From Gemmatimonadota bacterium (GTDB taxonomy: Bacteria > Latescibacterota > UBA2968 > GCA-2709665): a stretch of DNA of 64,000 nt. The DNA lies in contig JAPPJY010000092.1 of assembly GCA_028874335.1 (NCBI GenBank), forward strand, positions 18,001 through 82,000. The letters are read 5' to 3'. The translations under genes and the position numbers were made by a program. The notes under the pieces were generated by a model. That model worked only from the letters and a program-made list of their open reading frames with translations, was not told where the DNA came from and searched no databases. Below are positions 8,418 to 17,032 of the stretch, piece after piece. Positions within the stretch are counted from its first letter, which is position 1. Each line of letters opens with the position of its first letter.

Positions 8418-10850
8418 ATGCGTTCGAACCGTATGAACACCGTCCTGAAAGGGTGCGGTGGATGGGCGTTCGCAGCAGTCCTGGCGATATGCTGGTCCGG
8501 ACAGGTCTGGGGCCAGGCGAATCACCCGGGATCCGCCGGCAGGGCCGCCCTGGAACGCGGGATGCTGTACACGTCCGTGACCACTCTGGGCACGCAGGGG
8601 GGCTCCATCGGCGCGGCGCTCTCGCGGGCCTCCAGCATGGTGTACCCGGCCACGGTGGGCGGGGACATCATCACGGGCCAGGGCTGGGCGAGCCAGTTGC
8701 CCTTCTTCCGCGTCGACTGCAACAGCGAAGGGCGGATCGAAGCCACGTCGCACGGGGAGGGCATCGGCCTGGCCTTGCGCCTTCCATCCAGTTTCCAGGG
8801 CTCGAGAGCCTACGACAATTTCTCCAAGAACGGGTTCTACGTGGTTCTGACCGGCCCGCGGTCGGACATGCTCGACGAGATTGTGCCCATGGTGGGCGAC
8901 CCCTCCATGGATGAGGAACTGCAGTACCTGGGAGGGGAGATCAGGACGCAGCCCTCCTCCGCCGAGAATCCGGGCCATGACTGGCGCAAAGGCGCACCGT
9001 GGTATTACGCGCCAACGTGGAGCGAGAACCTCGCGCAGCTTCTGGAGAATGCGCCGCTGAACAGGTCCCCCGTGAGGATCAGCAACTGGTCGTGGGGGGA
9101 ATACGCGACACCTGGGCCTCCGGCCGCGCCGTCATCCCGTTCCGACGAGTGGCCCGAAGAGATCATCGTGACCAAGTGGACAACGCTTGCCGGCGTTACC
9201 TTTACGCGGCGCACGATGGCCTGGAGCTATCCGGCGTGGGATGACTTCATTATTACCGAGATCGAATTCGAAAACACGGGCGACAGCGACGGAGACGGCG
9301 AGAGGGACCTGCCTGCGGTAAGGCTGGACGACGTTTTCGTTCCCATCATCGGCGCCTGGATGATCTCTGATTCGGGACTGTCTCACTACAACCGGTCGGA
9401 CAGTTGGCACTGGTACAACGTGGGCGGTCTTGACGACTGGATCGTCTATACCGAGAATGCCGGTTATTCCGGCCCGGCCAAAGGGCTGAAGATGATCGTT
9501 GACTGGGACGGCGACAGTCCGGAGTTTCCCTGGGACGATACCGGCGATCCCGTCAACAAGCTGATTATTTCGCCCTCCTGCGATACGGGGCGCAAGGACG
9601 GCGAATTCACCTCCTATCAGTATATGGGCTTCGGTCCTCTGGCGTATGAGGACGGCGGGGATTGGGGATTCAATACCAGGGACGCCGGCAAGTATGTCCA
9701 GCCCCAGGGCGACCAGCCCCACGCCGTGCGCTTCTGGCGGATCGAAAGCACCACCGTGTCCGAAGACCCGCGGCCTGGCGCGCACGACCGGGAGACCATG
9801 TTCAATATGATCGCGGATGCCGGCTTTCAGGCGAATCCCGGTGAGATCGGCGTGTTTTACAGCGCCCAGACCTTCGGGCCGTATTCGCTTGGACCCGGCG
9901 ACAAGGCCAAGCTGGTGGTGGCCTGGGTGGGCGGATCGGGCGCCGGAGAGAGCGACCTCTACACCTGGACGAGGTCGCATCTGTACGACTTCGACGGCCT
10001 GAAGAAGGGCGAGGAATGGATGGTCGAGTTCTTCAAGCGCGCGAAGTGGGCTTATGATAATGAATACGACGTCCCCGATTCGCCGCCGGACGTGTACGTG
10101 GCGGTGACGAACAGCCCGGACGCGCAGAACCTGCTCACCTGGAACTCGGCCGACGGCGCGATGAACCCGGACTATATCGGCGCGGAGGCGCAGGACGTGG
10201 CGGGTTACCGCATCTACAGGTCCGAATGGAACCCCGACGGGCCCTGGACAAGGGTCGGTGAGGTCCCGGCCGGGACGCATACGTTTACGGACGTTGAGTC
10301 GGTAGCCGGATTCAACTACTGGTATTCGGTAAGGCCGTTCGCCAACGGCCATGAAGACTGGATGGGACGCGTGGGCACCATGGCCACCCTCCCCGCCCTC
10401 GTGCAGGCGCAGGTGAAGGCCGGCCTCGAAGGCGGCCAGTGGGCCAGGTCGCAGCGCAAGCCGCCGTTCTTCAGTCCGAAGCAGCCCGCGGTTGGCGAGA
10501 CCGAGGCGTTGGGCCGGGAGGTCTTCGTGGTACCCAATCCGTTCCGGGTTGGCGATGCCAATCTGCAGTATCCGGGCAAACCGCAGATCCGGTTCGTGAA
10601 CGTCCCGAGCAAGGCCTGGATCTACGTGTTCAACAGCGCGGGCGACATGGTCGGAAAGATCCTGCACGACGACCGCACGGATGCGCCCAACGATCCGGAC
10701 GTCTGGCTGGGCGAAGCCCAGTGGGACCAGCTGGCGATGTCGCTGGGCACCGGGTCAATTTCCGCGGGCGTCTACTTCTTCGTGGTGGAATCTCTCGTTT
10801 CCGAAAGTATGGGGAAAAAGCGGATTGGAAAGTTCATGGTCATCCGATAG
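8418..10850 (+). CDS. Large secreted protein with FN3-like and sorting-type C-terminal domains
   Basis: 810-residue exported protein of unknown role. Tandem ATGs lie at 8415 and 8418; I chose 8418 because AAGGAGG ends five bases before it (only two before 8415). The N-terminus is signal-peptide-like (hydrophobic WAFAAVLAICWSG, cleavage near GQA). The middle has no recognised family but contains acidic repeats such as NTGDSDGDGERDLPAV that could bind calcium. From about residue 555 comes a fibronectin-III-like module (GYRIYRSEWNPDGPWTRVGE). From about residue 705, VVPNPFRVG starts the FlgD/sorting-like C-terminal domain with ISAGVYFFVVES, ending KRIGKFMVIR. This layout is common in FCB-group surface proteins placed next to TonB receptors and PorV proteins. 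Possibly it is a secreted or surface-attached partner of the receptor. Confidence 0.75.
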   Translation: MRSNRMNTVLKGCGGWAFAAVLAICWSGQVWGQANHPGSAGRAALERGMLYTSVTTLGTQGGSIGAALSRASSMVYPATVGGDIITGQGWASQLPFFRVDCNSEGRIEATSHGEGIGLALRLPSSFQGSRAYDNFSKNGFYVVLTGPRSDMLDEIVPMVGDPSMDEELQYLGGEIRTQPSSAENPGHDWRKGAPWYYAPTWSENLAQLLENAPLNRSPVRISNWSWGEYATPGPPAAPSSRSDEWPEEIIVTKWTTLAGVTFTRRTMAWSYPAWDDFIITEIEFENTGDSDGDGERDLPAVRLDDVFVPIIGAWMISDSGLSHYNRSDSWHWYNVGGLDDWIVYTENAGYSGPAKGLKMIVDWDGDSPEFPWDDTGDPVNKLIISPSCDTGRKDGEFTSYQYMGFGPLAYEDGGDWGFNTRDAGKYVQPQGDQPHAVRFWRIESTTVSEDPRPGAHDRETMFNMIADAGFQANPGEIGVFYSAQTFGPYSLGPGDKAKLVVAWVGGSGAGESDLYTWTRSHLYDFDGLKKGEEWMVEFFKRAKWAYDNEYDVPDSPPDVYVAVTNSPDAQNLLTWNSADGAMNPDYIGAEAQDVAGYRIYRSEWNPDGPWTRVGEVPAGTHTFTDVESVAGFNYWYSVRPFANGHEDWMGRVGTMATLPALVQAQVKAGLEGGQWARSQRKPPFFSPKQPAVGETEALGREVFVVPNPFRVGDANLQYPGKPQIRFVNVPSKAWIYVFNSAGDMVGKILHDDRTDAPNDPDVWLGEAQWDQLAMSLGTGSISAGVYFFVVESLVSESMGKKRIGKFMVIR

Positions 10851-10887
10851 CCGGCGTGAGGCAATCCCGGGAAGGAGCGATAAGCTT

Positions 10888-11868
10888 ATGAAGCGGATAC
10901 TTTGCATGACACTGATGACCGTTCTCGCGGCCGGCGCATTCGGGAACTCGCCCGCGGAAGCGCGGGACGTACCCGAAATCCTGAAGTCCGAGGATTTCCG
11001 GAAATTGGGACTGGCGTCGTTTCCGTGGATGAAAGTGACCCAGTCCCCGCGCGCCGCGGCCATGGGAGACGCGTTTACGGCCGTTTCGAACGACATTAAC
11101 GCGATTTTTTCAAACCCCGCCGGTCTGGTTCACCTGAAGCGATTCGGGTACCAGCTATCCCACACCCGGTGGTTGGTCGACACCGGATTCTACAGCGGTG
11201 CCTTTGCCTACAGGACCGGCTGGGGCGTTCTGGGCGCCAGCGTGCTGAATTACGACGTGGGCGATATGCCGGTACGGACCATTTTCAACCCCGAGGGCAC
11301 GGGGGAGATGATTAAGGGCGGCGGAACGTCCGTCGGCCTGGCCTATGCGTTTCACGCAACCGACAAGCTGGGCCTGGGCGTCCGGGTGGTGTATATCTCC
11401 GAGACCCTGCACGTCGACGACATGACCTCCCTCGTTCTGGACGCAGGCACCCACTTCTACACGGGTTTCCGGAGTTCACGAATCGCCTTGGCCATGCGGA
11501 ATTTCGGGCCGGATACCAAGGTGCTGGCGGAAGACCAGAAATTCCTGATGCCGATGAATTTCGATATCGGCGTGGCCATGGAGCTCTTCGGCCAGATGGA
11601 CGAGCCGAATTACCTGACCGTCTCCTTCGCCAGTTCTTATCAGGTGGACTACGAACAGCGCTGGCAGATCGGCAGTGAGCTCTGGCTTTCCAACGCGGTT
11701 GCGCTACGCGCCGGATACAAGTTCAACCACGACCTGGAGACTTACAGCTTCGGCGCGGGATTCAAAGGTAACTTTGGCGACCGGACGGTGCTGGTTGACG
11801 TCGCCTATACCAACGTCGGCGAGTTGCTGGATGCACCGATTCGGTTCAGCATTGGCGGCGCATTTTAG
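10888..11868 (+). CDS. PorV/PorQ-family outer-membrane protein
   Basis: 326-residue exported barrel. ATG at 10888 with GGAAGGAG upstream and a clear signal peptide (MKRILCMTLMTVLAAGAFG, cleavage near AEA). The conserved N-terminal family signature is present at about residues 50-80: SPRAAAMGDAFTAVSNDINA followed by IFSNPAGL. The remainder is a FadL-like barrel of alternating strands ending in RFSIGGAF. In Bacteroidetes, PorV shuttles cargo of the type IX secretion system, and related proteins occur widely in FCB phyla without full T9SS genes. Its position directly behind a protein with a sorting-type C-terminus (37 bases away) fits a cargo-handling role (inference). No other T9SS component is in the window. 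Confidence 0.82.
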   Translation: MKRILCMTLMTVLAAGAFGNSPAEARDVPEILKSEDFRKLGLASFPWMKVTQSPRAAAMGDAFTAVSNDINAIFSNPAGLVHLKRFGYQLSHTRWLVDTGFYSGAFAYRTGWGVLGASVLNYDVGDMPVRTIFNPEGTGEMIKGGGTSVGLAYAFHATDKLGLGVRVVYISETLHVDDMTSLVLDAGTHFYTGFRSSRIALAMRNFGPDTKVLAEDQKFLMPMNFDIGVAMELFGQMDEPNYLTVSFASSYQVDYEQRWQIGSELWLSNAVALRAGYKFNHDLETYSFGAGFKGNFGDRTVLVDVAYTNVGELLDAPIRFSIGGAF

Positions 11869-11889
11869 TTTCGTTTGCCGGGGTGGCCC

Positions 11890-12056
11890 TTAGAAGCTGT
11901 CTTAAAATTCCCAGCGGTCTTCGCACGGCTGCAAAAGCGCCGGTCGGCGTTGGTCAAACCCGTCCGTATAGACAAATATGGGCGGGTTTGCCCGCCTTGA
12001 CCGCCACTTTTTCGCTCGCGCTCGGGAACTCGCCGGTAATTTAAAACAGCTTCTTA
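11890..12056 (+). repeat. R2 repeat copy A: 167-bp MITE-like element
   Basis: Terminal inverted repeats TTAGAAGCTGTCTTAAAATT and (inverted) TAAGAAGCTGTTTTAAATTA. The interior (GCAAAAGCGCCGGTCGGCGT, GTATAGACAAATATGGGCGG, GACCGCCACTTTTTCGCTCG) is nearly identical to copies at 48011-48178 (same orientation) and 41127-41294 (inverted). It begins 21 bases behind the stop codon of the PorV-like gene. No coding capacity. Confidence 0.9.
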
Positions 12057-12165
12057 TTGGGGCCGCTCGACTTAAAAAGCGCTAACGGCGGCGCAATGTG
12101 TCTCCGGCCGGGTCGGCGGGAAGGGGCATTGGCCGCCGTTTTGTTATCGGTGCACGGATCGCTAA

Positions 12166-12325
12166 CAGTCCGTTGATAAAGTCGCTCTGCAGGCGAGGCC
12201 GAGCCATTGTGGTCGAAGACAAGGCGCGCGACCGAGTCCCATCCCTCGATTCGGCGAGGGCGCGCAACGCAGTATTTCGACCGCAAGGGCCGGCCGTAGC
12301 CCGGATGGGCTTTTTCAACGGGCTG
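12166..12325 (+). repeat. R1 repeat copy 2: 160-bp MITE-like element
   Basis: Ends CAGTCCGTTGATAAAG and (inverted) CAGCCCGTTGAAAAAG (14 of 16 match). CTAA stands directly outside both ends, a possible 4-bp target duplication; copy 1 lacks this. It lies 65 bases ahead of the ATG of the SUMF1-type lipoprotein operon, in the same orientation as copy 1 ahead of the outer-membrane block. Confidence 0.8.
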
Positions 12326-12390
12326 CTAAGGGAGAGAATCCAGCATTGGGAGAACGAAGCCGGGGGAGGGGTCCTCGGCGCGGGGTTCTC

Positions 12391-13278
12391 ATGCGTGCCG
12401 TTTCCTTTATGTATGTAGGTCTGGTATGGTGGATGGCCGCTGCCTGCGGCGGAGCGGACGAACCGCCCACCAGTGCCGTCGAGGAATTCGACCCGAACAA
12501 GGATCGGCCCCTACCAGTGGGTCTGTTGAGGATTTTCCGCGGCGTCGAGATGGTTCGGGTCCCGGCGGGTCACTTCACCATGGGTATGGAAAGAGGACCG
12601 GCGGACCAGCAGCCCGCGCGACAGGTTTACCTGAGCGCGTTCTATATTGACAGGTATGAAGTGACCAATGCGCAGTATTTCCAGTTCTGGGCCGCGCCGG
12701 ACGGCGGCAACCGCGAAAGGTATACCCCGGCCAGCCATGGATCCACGAACGGTATCGGTGACTGGCCGGACCGGGCGGAAAACAGGCCGGATTTCCCGGC
12801 CGTGGGGATCAACTGGTTCGACGCGGCCGCCTACTGTGCCTGGCGCGAGGCCAGATTGCCGACCGAAGCGGAGTGGGAGAAGACCGCGCGCGGAGACGAG
12901 GCGAGGGAGCCCTACCCATGGAACAAGGGGCTGAACGGTTCCCGGGCGAATTACAGGGACGGCGACGACGGGTACGACAATACCCTGGCGCCGGTGGGGA
13001 ACTACCCGGAGGGTGTCAGTTTTTACGGAGCCATGGACCTGGTGGGAAACGTGTGGGAGTGGTGCGCGGACTACTACGACGCCGAGTATTACAAAGTGGC
13101 GGTAACCATCGGCCCCATGGGACCGGAGCAGGGTAAATTCCGCGTACTTCGGGGCGGCTCCTGGCGGACCGCCGCGGGACAGGATCCGAACAAGCTCAGC
13201 ATCACCTATCGCAGCTGGTCCGATCCTGCGGGAGCCACGGACGGATGGGGCGTCCGCTGCGCAAGGGACGTAAACTGA
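12391..13278 (+). CDS. SUMF1/FGE-fold lipoprotein 1
   Basis: 295-residue predicted lipoprotein. I chose the ATG at 12391 because it gives a lipoprotein signal (MRAVSFMYVGLVWWMAAACG, lipid Cys19); a TTG at 12346 extends the frame but would bury the signal. The formylglycine-generating-enzyme-like domain fills the rest: VRVPAGHFTMG, AFYIDRYEVTNAQYFQFW, ARLPTEAEWEKTARG, DLVGNVWEWCADYYD, FRVLRGGSW and a final GVRCARDVN. The paired copper-binding cysteines of true sulfatase-activating FGE are not seen; only the Cys of GVRCARD remains. So a structural or binding role at the membrane is more likely than sulfatase maturation, and no sulfatase is in the window. It leads an operon with a paralogue two bases downstream. 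Confidence 0.85.
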   Translation: MRAVSFMYVGLVWWMAAACGGADEPPTSAVEEFDPNKDRPLPVGLLRIFRGVEMVRVPAGHFTMGMERGPADQQPARQVYLSAFYIDRYEVTNAQYFQFWAAPDGGNRERYTPASHGSTNGIGDWPDRAENRPDFPAVGINWFDAAAYCAWREARLPTEAEWEKTARGDEAREPYPWNKGLNGSRANYRDGDDGYDNTLAPVGNYPEGVSFYGAMDLVGNVWEWCADYYDAEYYKVAVTIGPMGPEQGKFRVLRGGSWRTAAGQDPNKLSITYRSWSDPAGATDGWGVRCARDVN

Positions 13279-13280
13279 GC

Positions 13281-14138
13281 ATGCGCCGGCGCAAGCGGTG
13301 GCATGGCGCCTGGTATGGCCTCCTCTTGTGCGCCGGATGCAGTGGAGAGTCCCTTCTGGAAGAACTCCCGGAGGGGGTCTTCCTGGATCACACGCCGGCG
13401 GGTACCGTGGACACGATGCTGGTTGTTAACGCAGGCGACTTCCTGATGGGTACGAATCAGGGATTCGACCCCGAAGGCCCCGCGCACGTCGTGTATCTCA
13501 GTGCGTTCTACATTGACAAATACGAGGTGACCAACGCTCAGTTCCGTGGGTACGCGCGCGCGACGGGGGCTTCATTGCCGGCTGAGACCCGAAATCCGCT
13601 ATTTTCGCAAGACCGCCAGCCGGTTGTGGGGGTGACGTGGACGGAAGCGGATTCCTACTGCAGGTGGCGGGGCGGACGACTGCCCACGGAGGCGCAGTGG
13701 GAAAAGGCGGCGCGCGGAACAGACGGACGGACCTACCCGTGGGGTGAACTGGCGCCCGGCGCGGACCACGCAATCATGGACCTGGGCGGCACGTGTGGCC
13801 GCACCAACTGGGCGAATCCTTCCGCCGGGCCGGTGCCGGGCGAGTTCTGCCATACCCTCCCGGTGGGTTCCAGACCCAGGGGCGCGAGCCCCTACGGGTT
13901 GCTGGACATGGCGGGCAACGCGTGGGAGTGGTGCAACGACTGGTACGACGACACGTACTATGGTCGAAGTCCACGGGAAGATCCATCCGGCCCTGAGGCC
14001 GGGACGTTTCGCGTTGTCAGAGGCAGTTCCTGGCACCACCTGCCCCATTACCTGAAAACATCCGCCCGGTTCAGATTCTATCCCGACCAGAAGGGCAATT
14101 TCATCGGATTTCGCTGTGCACGGGACGTACGCCAATAG
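13281..14138 (+). CDS. SUMF1/FGE-fold lipoprotein 2
   Basis: 285-residue paralogue of the preceding protein, starting two bases after its stop, which suggests translational coupling. The N-terminus is a short basic lipoprotein-like signal (RRRKRW, then YGLLLCAGC, lipid Cys20); the lipobox is slightly atypical. The same domain landmarks follow: LVVNAGDFLMG, AFYIDKYEVTNAQFRGYA, GRLPTEAQWEKAARG, LLDMAGNAWEWCNDWYDD, FRVVRGSSW and GFRCARDVRQ. It has a few more cysteines than its neighbour (GGTCGRTNW, GEFCHTL) but not the catalytic pair near the C-terminus. The tandem probably arose by duplication. Function unknown; context with TPR and beta-propeller proteins suggests an envelope-associated assembly. 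Confidence 0.85.
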   Translation: MRRRKRWHGAWYGLLLCAGCSGESLLEELPEGVFLDHTPAGTVDTMLVVNAGDFLMGTNQGFDPEGPAHVVYLSAFYIDKYEVTNAQFRGYARATGASLPAETRNPLFSQDRQPVVGVTWTEADSYCRWRGGRLPTEAQWEKAARGTDGRTYPWGELAPGADHAIMDLGGTCGRTNWANPSAGPVPGEFCHTLPVGSRPRGASPYGLLDMAGNAWEWCNDWYDDTYYGRSPREDPSGPEAGTFRVVRGSSWHHLPHYLKTSARFRFYPDQKGNFIGFRCARDVRQ

Positions 14139-14154
14139 CCTGAGCGACGGGTTG

Positions 14155-15285
14155 GTGGGCCGCGCGCTGCGGCAGGGATTGCTTGCGGTCTGCGTTTCGT
14201 CCGCGCAGCCCCTGGTGGCGAGCGATGCGGGGTTCGCTCTGGAGGACAGCGTAGCCGCCAGGTTGATCGACGCGACCGGCTTGACATCGGTGACGACGGC
14301 GGGATTCGGGATGGGGGCGACTCAAGGCGCATATCCGCCATTTGCCGAAGCCGCCAGACATGTGGCTGACAGCAGAGGCCAGAGCGAGGGGAAATGGAAC
14401 CTGACCCGTCCGGCGGTCGCTTTCGCGGTCGGCCGGCTGCGCGAGGCGCTGGCGGACGCTCCTGAATTCGCGGCGGCTCACTACCTGCTGGGCCTGATGG
14501 ACGCACGGCAGCGAAGGTACGGGGACGCGCTGGCGGCATACCGGCGGGCAGCCGGGGCGGGGTCACCCTTTTCCAAAGATTCCATGAAAGCGCTGTTCCT
14601 CGGGGTGGTTGCCCGCTGCCAGGCCGCCGCGCAGCAGGTTGCGAAGGGCACCCAGTTTCTGGACAGGGGAAAGGTCGAGGAGGCGGGAGCGGCATATGCG
14701 GAGGCCGTTGGGCTGATGTCGGACTATGCCGAGGCGCAGGCGAACCTGGGCCTTGTCCGTATGCTCCGGGGAGATATCGACGGGGCCGTTTCCCGGCAAC
14801 TGGAGGCCATCCGGCTCGATCCGGCCCTCGCCGAAGCGCATTACAATCTGGGCAATGCATATTCCCGGCAGGGCAGGTACGAGGAGGCGGTGATCTCGTT
14901 CAAAGAAGCCATCCGGCTGAAACCGGACAGCGCGCCGCCCGATTCAGTCGTATCGATTGTCGACGCGCATCAGGGGGCGCACACACGGTCCGTGGCCGGT
15001 TACCAGCACGCTATGCGGCACGCGGGTCTGGCAAATGCCCATTTCAATCTCGGCGACAACAAAACAGCGATTCAGGCTTACACCCGCGCGATTCGGCTGG
15101 CGCCCGATTTCGCAGACGGGCATTACAATCTGGGCGTTATTCACGAACGGGAGGGTAACGCGGAGCGCGCTATCGTCCACTGGCGGGCCTATCTGAAACT
15201 TGCCCTAAACGACCCGTCACAGCGGAAGTGGGTGGCGGACGCCAGGGTGAGACTTGATCGACTGGAGAGTCACCAGGAACAGTGA
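14155..15285 (+). CDS. Exported TPR-repeat protein
   Basis: 376-residue protein built largely of tetratricopeptide repeats, which mediate protein-protein contacts. Repeats are clear at AEAQANLGLVRMLRGDIDGA, AEAHYNLGNAYSRQGRYEEA, ANAHFNLGDNKTAIQAYTRA and ADGHYNLGVIHEREGNAERA, with a less regular N-terminal set. I place the start at the GTG at 14155, giving a signal-like VGRALRQGLLAVCVSSAQP; a GTG at 14116 is possible but overlaps the upstream gene by 23 bases. The stop TGA shares its last base with the ATG of the CRTAC1-like gene, so the two are translationally coupled. TPR plus CRTAC1/UnbV pairs are common in this kind of genome, role unknown. Confidence 0.8.
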   Translation: MGRALRQGLLAVCVSSAQPLVASDAGFALEDSVAARLIDATGLTSVTTAGFGMGATQGAYPPFAEAARHVADSRGQSEGKWNLTRPAVAFAVGRLREALADAPEFAAAHYLLGLMDARQRRYGDALAAYRRAAGAGSPFSKDSMKALFLGVVARCQAAAQQVAKGTQFLDRGKVEEAGAAYAEAVGLMSDYAEAQANLGLVRMLRGDIDGAVSRQLEAIRLDPALAEAHYNLGNAYSRQGRYEEAVISFKEAIRLKPDSAPPDSVVSIVDAHQGAHTRSVAGYQHAMRHAGLANAHFNLGDNKTAIQAYTRAIRLAPDFADGHYNLGVIHEREGNAERAIVHWRAYLKLALNDPSQRKWVADARVRLDRLESHQEQ

Positions 15286-17015
15286 TGCGTCCCGCTATGA
15301 TATGTACAGTTTTCGTGTTCCTGACGAGTACTGTTGGGAAATGCCCCGCGCAGGGCGTGAAGTTCAGGAACGTGACCGCGGCCGCCGGGATTGGATTCAT
15401 CCACGATAACGGCGGGTGGGGCAGGGAGTACATGCCGGAAACGATGGGGTCCGGGTGCGCGTTCTGGGACTATGACGGCGACGGGGATGCGGACATTCTC
15501 TTGATCAATGCCTCCACGCTGCACGAAGGCGCATCGGATCCGCCATCCACGATGGCGCTTTATCGCAACGATGGACACGGGCACTTTTCGGATGTGACGG
15601 CCCTGGCCGGGCTCAAGCAGCCCCTGTACGGGATGGGAAGTGCGGCTGCCGACTATGACAATGACGGGGACAGCGACCTGTACGTGGCCTGTCTCGGCGC
15701 CAACCGGCTGTACCGGAACCAGGGAAACGGACGGTTCGAGGACGTTACGGCAGAGATGGGGGTGGGTGACTCCACGTGGAGCGTTTGCGCGGTCTGGCTG
15801 GACTACGACCGGGACGGGGACCTCGACCTGTTCGTGGGAAACTACCTGCAGTGGACCGCGGAACGGGACGATTGGCTGTCTGCGCGTTCGAACGCGAGGT
15901 CATACGCGCCGCAGCTGTACGACCCCGAGTACTCGCGGCTTTACCGCAACGACGGCAGTCGGTTTGTGGACGTCACAGCTGAATCCGGAATCGGCCGAAG
16001 GCCCGGTAAGGGCATGTCGGCGGTCGCGCTGGATTACAACGGGGACGGATGGCCGGACATCCTGATGTCGAATGACACCATGCCGGACTTTCTCTACCGC
16101 AACAACGGTGACGGCACGTTTACGGAGGATGGCCTTCTGTCGGGCATTGCGTACAGCGCCGCCGGGGAGGCGAAGTCGGGCATGGGTGTCGACGCGGGAG
16201 ACGTCCGCAATGCCGGCCTGGAGGACGTGGCCATCGGGAACTTCGCCTACGAGATGATCTCCCTGTTTCAAAACCAGGACGGGGCTTACTTCACGGACCG
16301 GACCCTGCCATCCGGCGTCGGGCGCCCGAGTGCGCCGTTCGTCACGTTCGGGGTCTTCTTCTTCGACTACGATCTGGACGGCCGCCAGGACCTCTTCGCG
16401 GCAAACGGACACGTGGACAGCCGGATTAATCAGACCAAACCCCACCTCAGCCACGCCCAGCGACCGTTACTCTACCGGAACGAGAGCGGCGGCAGCTTCA
16501 TGGAGGTCGGCGCTGGATGCGGCGATCTGGCCGATCCCCTGGTTGGGCGCGGCGCCGCGTACGCGGACTATGACGGTGACGGCGACCTGGACGTGCTGGT
16601 TGCCACAAACAATGGCCGCCCCGCGCTATATCGCAACGAAGGAGGGAACCGGAACCGTTGCCTGAGGGTAAAACTGATTGGAGGCGGCCCGTCAACAGAC
16701 GACAGGTCGCGCAAGGCGGATGGTGAGGCGACCTGGTCCAACCGGGACGGGATCGGTGCGAAGGTTCGGGTGCGGTCCGGGGGAGTCGCGCAGACGCGTT
16801 CCGTCAGGGCGGGATCCAGTTATTGTTCCCAGAGTGAGCAGGTATTGACATTCGGGCTGGCAGGCGCCGGGGCGGCAGATTCAGTTGAGGTGGCCTGGCC
16901 GTCCGGTCGGATAGAACGAATCAACGACGTTGCAGCCGGGCAGACGGTAACCGTTCGGGAGGGACGGGGAATTGTTGCCGGAATGCCGCTGAGGAACAAC
17001 TCGGCGGCGGATTGA
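15285..17015 (+). CDS. CRTAC1-type beta-propeller protein with ASPIC/UnbV C-terminal domain
   Basis: 576-residue exported protein. The ATG at 15285 overlaps the previous stop by one base. A signal peptide ends near CPAQG (about residue 24). Six FG-GAP/VCBS calcium-loop repeats are visible: FWDYDGDGDADILL, ADYDNDGDSDLYVA, LDYDRDGDLDLFVG, LDYNGDGWPDILMS, DYDLDGRQDLFAA and ADYDGDGDLDVLVA, forming an integrin-like propeller. The C-terminal ASPIC/UnbV module is marked by SSYCSQSEQVLTFGLAG and VEVAWPSGRIERI. Such proteins are thought to bind ligands or matrix in a calcium-dependent way; no enzymatic activity is established. It stands between two TPR proteins of the same operon. Confidence 0.9.
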   Translation: MRPAMICTVFVFLTSTVGKCPAQGVKFRNVTAAAGIGFIHDNGGWGREYMPETMGSGCAFWDYDGDGDADILLINASTLHEGASDPPSTMALYRNDGHGHFSDVTALAGLKQPLYGMGSAAADYDNDGDSDLYVACLGANRLYRNQGNGRFEDVTAEMGVGDSTWSVCAVWLDYDRDGDLDLFVGNYLQWTAERDDWLSARSNARSYAPQLYDPEYSRLYRNDGSRFVDVTAESGIGRRPGKGMSAVALDYNGDGWPDILMSNDTMPDFLYRNNGDGTFTEDGLLSGIAYSAAGEAKSGMGVDAGDVRNAGLEDVAIGNFAYEMISLFQNQDGAYFTDRTLPSGVGRPSAPFVTFGVFFFDYDLDGRQDLFAANGHVDSRINQTKPHLSHAQRPLLYRNESGGSFMEVGAGCGDLADPLVGRGAAYADYDGDGDLDVLVATNNGRPALYRNEGGNRNRCLRVKLIGGGPSTDDRSRKADGEATWSNRDGIGAKVRVRSGGVAQTRSVRAGSSYCSQSEQVLTFGLAGAGAADSVEVAWPSGRIERINDVAAGQTVTVREGRGIVAGMPLRNNSAAD

Positions 17016-17032
17016 GACAAAGGGGGCGCATC

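Larger units (their letters stand above)
11869..12390. other. Gene-free region carrying two dispersed repeats
   Basis: About 520 bases between the PorV-like gene and the next operon. It contains R2 copy A (11890-12056) and R1 copy 2 (12166-12325), about 110 bases of unremarkable sequence between them, and a GC-rich stretch before the start at 12391. No gene is supported. Confidence 0.75.

Noticed and set aside
9132..10667. Long minus-strand frame opposite the secreted-protein gene
   Set aside because: Antisense shadow; the plus-strand protein has a signal peptide, domains and a ribosome site.
12391..14138. Sulfatase-activating formylglycine-generating enzymes
   Set aside because: The fold is right, but the catalytic cysteine pair is missing and no sulfatase is encoded nearby.
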